Shown: positions 61,177 to 64,000 of the stretch, in pieces
Numbering within the stretch: position 1 is the stretch's first letter
How the letters are laid out: each line of letters opens with the position of its first letter
Assembly: GCF_900094735.1 (NCBI RefSeq)
Contig: NZ_FMBM01000001.1
Coordinates: forward strand, 248,001-312,000
Direction: 5' to 3'
DNA from: Saliniramus fredricksonii
GTDB taxonomy: Bacteria > Pseudomonadota > Alphaproteobacteria > Rhizobiales > Beijerinckiaceae
DNA length: 64,000 nucleotides
Translations under genes and position numbers: made by a program
Notes under the pieces: model-generated
Told to the model about the DNA's origin: nothing
What the model saw: only the letters and a program-made list of their open reading frames with translations
Database searches by the model: none

Positions 61177-62867
61177 TTCGCATACTCCCGCCAGCCGCGT
61201 CCGTAATCCGCATCGGCCCGTTCTTCGCTGACGAGCCCGCGCGCCACGTCGCGGGCGATGGCCTGCGGCTCGCGCTGACCGGGCGGGCCGTAGCCGCCCC
61301 CGCCAGGTGTTTCGAGCCGCACGCGCTGGCCGCGTTTCAAGGCGATACCGACGATCTTGGAGGCGAGCGGCGGTGTATGGAACCCGTCATCCTGCTGGTA
61401 ACTGAACCGGTTGAGCGCTGCCTCGCCCCCGCCCGCGACGCCCTTGGGCGCAAAGCGCCCGCGTTCACCGAAGAGGAAGGCCTCGGCGCTCTGCTCCAGC
61501 AATTCGATTTCATAGATCGCCCCCATACCGCCACGATGGCATCCCGCGCCGGCGCTGTCGGGACGCAGCGCCCATTGCCGGAATGCGACCGGATAGGCCG
61601 CTTCCAGGATTTCCGCCGGCGGGATCGTCGCGGTCGAGATCGGCGCATTGCCGTGGTTGAGCCCGTCGCCCTCCGGCGTGCCGCCATGGCCGCCACCATA
61701 GAAGCTGAACATCACCCAGCGCCGCCCGTCGCCGCGATGCCCGGCAATGGAGAGCGCGTTGATCGTGCCATAGGCATTGGCGACGACGCGCTCCGGCGCG
61801 GCCTGCGAAGCGGCGGTGAAGATCACGTCGATCATGCGCAGGATGGTCTCGGTATAGCCCCCCGTCGGTGCGGGGAATTCCGCCGCGAGGATCGAGCCCT
61901 GCGGGATGGTGATGTCGAGCGGTCGCATCACCCCGGCATTGGCGGGCAGGTCCGGGAAGATATGCTTGATCGCCACATAGACGCAGGCGATGGCGGTGCC
62001 TTCCGAGATGTTGATCGGCCCCGCCGCAGCCGGGGCGGAGCCGGTGAAATCGAGGCTCAGCCTGTCGCCGGCGATCTCCAGCGCCACGCGGATCGGCAAA
62101 GCCGTGTCCTCGATCCCGTCATTGTCGAGGAAATCTTCCGCTTCCCAGCGTCCATCGGGGAGGTTTTCCACCTCCGCGCGCATCAGCGTCTCGGCCCGGT
62201 CGCTGAGCGCCGCGAGGGCGGCGCGCACCGTTGCGGCGCCGTATTCGGCCAGCAACGCATCAAGGCGCTTGACGCCGAGATCGAGGGCGTTGATCTGGCC
62301 GTTGAGATCACCCGAGGCTGATTGCGGCAGGCGGGTATTGCGCATCAGGATGTCGATCACGTCCTGCTGCATCACGCCGGCGCGGGCGAGCTTCACCGGC
62401 GGCAGCACGAAGGCCTCCTGAAAGGCCTCGCGGGCAGAAGGGTTGTAATTGCCCGGCACCGCGCCCCCGACATCATGCCAGTGCCCCACCGAGGCGAGAT
62501 AGCAGAACAATTCGCCTTCATGGAAATACGGGCGCACCAGCCGCATGTCGGAGAGATGCGTCCCGCCCAGATGCGCATCGTTGAAGATATAGATGTCGCC
62601 ATCCGCGAGATCGCCGTCACGCGCCGCCTTGTCGATCACGGCCTTCACCGCGAAAGCCATGACGCCGACGAAGATCGGCAGGCCGGATTTGCCCTGCACC
62701 AGGGTGTCGCCTGTGGCGGCGTGATAGATCCCGTGGGAGGCGTCATGCGCCTCGGCGATGATCGGGTTGAAGGCCGAGCGGAACAGCGTCGCATCCATCT
62801 CGTCGGCGATCTGCTCCATGCGCCCGGCGAGGACGGCGAGCGTGATCGGGTCGATATCGCGGCTCAT
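61173..62867 (-). CDS. hyuB: Hydantoinase B / oxoprolinase-like subunit
   Basis: A 564-residue partner of the HyuA-like subunit. The start MSRDIDPITLAVLAGRMEQI and IADEMDATLFRSAFNPIIAE are family N-terminal sequences. IYIFNDAHLGGTHLSDMRLV, DFTGSAPAAAGPINISEGTA and MFSFYGGGHGGTPEGDGLNH follow, with the glycine-rich C-terminus ETPGGGGYGPPGQREPQAIA. The start at 62867 is chosen because the in-frame extension to 63026 overlaps the tautomerase gene and lacks similarity. It overlaps that gene by four bases (ATGA) and HyuA by four. Together the subunits should form the ATP-dependent amidohydrolase. Confidence 0.92.
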   Translation of the reverse strand: MSRDIDPITLAVLAGRMEQIADEMDATLFRSAFNPIIAEAHDASHGIYHAATGDTLVQGKSGLPIFVGVMAFAVKAVIDKAARDGDLADGDIYIFNDAHLGGTHLSDMRLVRPYFHEGELFCYLASVGHWHDVGGAVPGNYNPSAREAFQEAFVLPPVKLARAGVMQQDVIDILMRNTRLPQSASGDLNGQINALDLGVKRLDALLAEYGAATVRAALAALSDRAETLMRAEVENLPDGRWEAEDFLDNDGIEDTALPIRVALEIAGDRLSLDFTGSAPAAAGPINISEGTAIACVYVAIKHIFPDLPANAGVMRPLDITIPQGSILAAEFPAPTGGYTETILRMIDVIFTAASQAAPERVVANAYGTINALSIAGHRGDGRRWVMFSFYGGGHGGTPEGDGLNHGNAPISTATIPPAEILEAAYPVAFRQWALRPDSAGAGCHRGGMGAIYEIELLEQSAEAFLFGERGRFAPKGVAGGGEAALNRFSYQQDDGFHTPPLASKIVGIALKRGQRVRLETPGGGGYGPPGQREPQAIARDVARGLVSEERADADYGRGWREYAK

Positions 62868-63445
62868 GCGCCCGCCCCCTTGCCCTGATGCGCGACCACT
62901 TCCGCAATATCGTTCCAGACCTGCTGGCGGGCGATGCGCCCCTCCGAGATCTCGAACCGGTCGATGAAGCGGATCCCGGAAAACGCCTCGCCATCCGGCC
63001 ATTCGCCGTGGAGCGTGCCGAAGCAATAGACAATCGCGACATCGCCGCCCGGCACCGGATCGAAGCGCTCGTAGGTCTTCTTCACGAACCGGTAGCGCGG
63101 TCCGGCAAAGGCGACGAGTTCTTCAAGCGTGGTCATGCGTGCATCGCCGGGAAACACCATCTCGAAGCCTTTTCCGAGAAAGCCTTTCGCCCGATCGAGA
63201 TCGCGCGCCTCCATGGCGGCGAGAAAATCGTGGACGATCTGTGCCGGATCGGGGCGCGGCGGGCCGGGATTGCGATGCTCGCCGCCGCGCAGATAGTTCT
63301 CGCGCGCCACCTCGTCGATGATCACGGTGACGGCTTCCGCCGGTGCGGCGACGACGGAGCGCACCGCATCTGTCGTCGCCTTGCCGAGACGACGACGCGT
63401 ATCCGCGTCATAGCCTTCGAGCACGGTCACGGTCACAATCGGCAT
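62864..63445 (-). CDS. Fusion of a tautomerase-like and a SnoaL/NTF2-like domain
   Basis: A 193-residue protein. The first ~62 residues are a 4-oxalocrotonate tautomerase-type unit: after Met removal the N-terminal Pro (MPIVTVTVLEGYDADTRRRL) would be the general base, and AVTVIIDEVARENYLRGGEH matches the second half of the unit. Residues ~75-185 resemble a SnoaL/NTF2-like cone (VHDFLAAMEARDLDRAKGFL; DVAIVYCFGTLHGEWPDGEA; GIRFIDRFEISEGRIARQQV). The combination is unusual. It is the first gene of the minus-strand operon and is likely to process the pathway substrate or product. The start at 63445 places the catalytic Pro correctly; an ATG six codons upstream would bury it. Confidence 0.82.
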   Translation of the reverse strand: MPIVTVTVLEGYDADTRRRLGKATTDAVRSVVAAPAEAVTVIIDEVARENYLRGGEHRNPGPPRPDPAQIVHDFLAAMEARDLDRAKGFLGKGFEMVFPGDARMTTLEELVAFAGPRYRFVKKTYERFDPVPGGDVAIVYCFGTLHGEWPDGEAFSGIRFIDRFEISEGRIARQQVWNDIAEVVAHQGKGAGA

Positions 63446-63542
63446 GGCTGTCTCCCTCGTCACCGCCGGCGCGGCGTTATCCTGTCTGGTTTATAATACA
63501 GATCATATCGTGATAAAAAAGACATTTTACGCAAGTCGGATG

Positions 63543-63559
63543 ATACAAGATACTTGCAT
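63543..63559. promoter_or_regulatory. Candidate GntR operator between the catabolic operon and its regulator
   Basis: ATACAAG and CTTGCAT around a three-base centre (63543-63559) form a near-palindrome (six of seven positions pair), located in the 134-base gap between the divergent tautomerase and GntR genes. It is a plausible regulator site for both directions, inferred from position and symmetry. Confidence 0.5.
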
Positions 63560-63579
63560 TCCTGCTTTTGCGGGATACC

Positions 63580-64000
63580 ATGAGCGTTGCGAAATCCATG
63601 TCGGGCAGACGAGCGCGAGGGTGTCAGGTGGAGCAGGCAGGGGCGATTCTCACGCCGGATGGCGGCAAGGCGCAGCGGGTCTACCTGCTCCTGCGCGACG
63701 AGATCGTCAGCGGCACGCATGCTGCCGGTGCGGCTCTGCCGGGTGAGTTGAAGCTCGCCGAGCTCTTTGCCGTCTCCCGCGTCACCATTCGCCGCGCCCT
63801 TGACGGGCTGGTGGCGGACGGGCTGGTCGAGCGGCGCGCGGGCAGCGGAACGATCGTGCGCGCACGCGAGCCTCATCAGGCGATCACGGCGGATTTCGCC
63901 ACGCTGATGCCGCAGGTCGTGGCCATGGGCCAGGCGACGACGGCGCGGCTTCTCGCCTTCTCCTATTGCACGCCGCCGCCCGCCATCGCCGAGGCGCTGC
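63580..64000 (+). CDS. GntR/HutC-family transcriptional regulator (5' part)
   Basis: The window ends inside this gene, after about 140 codons. The winged helix is clear: KAQRVYLLLRDEIVSGTHAA, then ALPGELKLAELFAVSRVTIR, RALDGLVADGLVERRAGSGT. This is the GntR N-terminal domain, and the start of a HutC/FarR-type ligand-binding domain follows. Possible starts are ATG 63580, ATG 63598 and GTG 63628; the first is taken without strong evidence. It is divergent from the hydantoinase-like operon and is therefore its likely regulator. Confidence 0.85.
   Translation, partial: MSVAKSMSGRRARGCQVEQAGAILTPDGGKAQRVYLLLRDEIVSGTHAAGAALPGELKLAELFAVSRVTIRRALDGLVADGLVERRAGSGTIVRAREPHQAITADFATLMPQVVAMGQATTARLLAFSYCTPPPAIAEAL

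Noticed and set aside
1-64000. tRNA or rRNA genes
   Set aside because: No cloverleaf-like segment with conserved GTTC loops or rRNA core sequence was recognised by eye.

Overview
The window looks like a chromosomal segment of a high-GC alphaproteobacterium, probably in or near the Hyphomicrobiales. The reasons are the GC-rich codon use of the core genes, a division and cell-wall (dcw) cluster in the order mraZ-rsmH-ftsL-ftsI-murE-murF-mraY-murD with a meso-diaminopimelate-type MurE, the alphaproteobacterial ESYM variant in the ACT domain of a prephenate dehydratase, and a short cyanide-insensitive-type CydAB. The species cannot be named from the sequence alone. No rRNA, tRNA or CRISPR array was recognised.

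Layout. Positions 1-4.4 kb are core: the end of a D-erythronate dehydrogenase-like gene, a two-domain mannose-1-phosphate guanylyltransferase, two small conserved proteins, a membrane protein and xerC. Positions 4.4-10.4 kb are a mosaic: an AT-richer GIY-YIG-like gene, an IS1634-family element, a photolyase-like flavoprotein with its domains in swapped order, a hypothetical gene and a RES-Xre toxin-antitoxin pair. Positions 10.5-14.1 kb hold a PfkB-type sugar kinase overlapping a D-lactate dehydrogenase-like gene, and an alpha/beta hydrolase. The hydrolase is followed by two very AT-rich genes (secreted, then membrane protein). The second of these ends inside an IS1380-family element (15.4-18.3 kb), which is itself split by an IS110/IS1111-type element.

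Positions 18.3-27.7 kb are the dcw cluster on the minus strand, with three MraZ-box repeats upstream of mraZ. The cluster stops at murD, at the edge of the IS1380 element, where ftsW, murG and murC would normally follow. Positions 28.1-32.7 kb are an AT-richer minus-strand operon: methyltransferase, sulfotransferase, 2-oxoglutarate/Fe(II) dioxygenase, prephenate dehydratase and TSUP exporter. It reads as a laterally acquired small-molecule pathway. Two of its genes carry simple frame-breaking lesions: a 23-bp tandem duplication and a ten-G tract. A CoxE-like VWA fragment lies on its left and a complete CoxE-like gene on its right. Positions 34-39.1 kb carry a DUF805 protein and an RND efflux pump with its adaptor.

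Positions 39.4-49.5 kb are the most unusual part: four large genes of about 750-850 codons with no signal peptide. Three end in zincin-type metalloprotease domains (HExxH plus a downstream ExxxE helix) and one ends in two tandem GNAT-like acetyltransferase domains. They share N-terminal and central modules, so they look like a local family of effector or toxin proteins with exchanged catalytic ends. No secretion system or obvious immunity gene lies beside them.

Positions 49.6-57.6 kb return to core metabolism: lepA, an FAD flavoprotein, a class III aminotransferase, and a GbsR-type regulator overlapping cydA, then cydB. Positions 57.6-63.4 kb are one tightly overlapping minus-strand catabolic operon: a tautomerase/NTF2-like fusion, HyuB-like and HyuA-like hydantoinase/oxoprolinase subunits, an isochorismatase-family hydrolase lacking the usual cysteine, and an isocitrate lyase/PEP mutase-family enzyme. 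A divergent GntR-type regulator runs off the right edge of the window.
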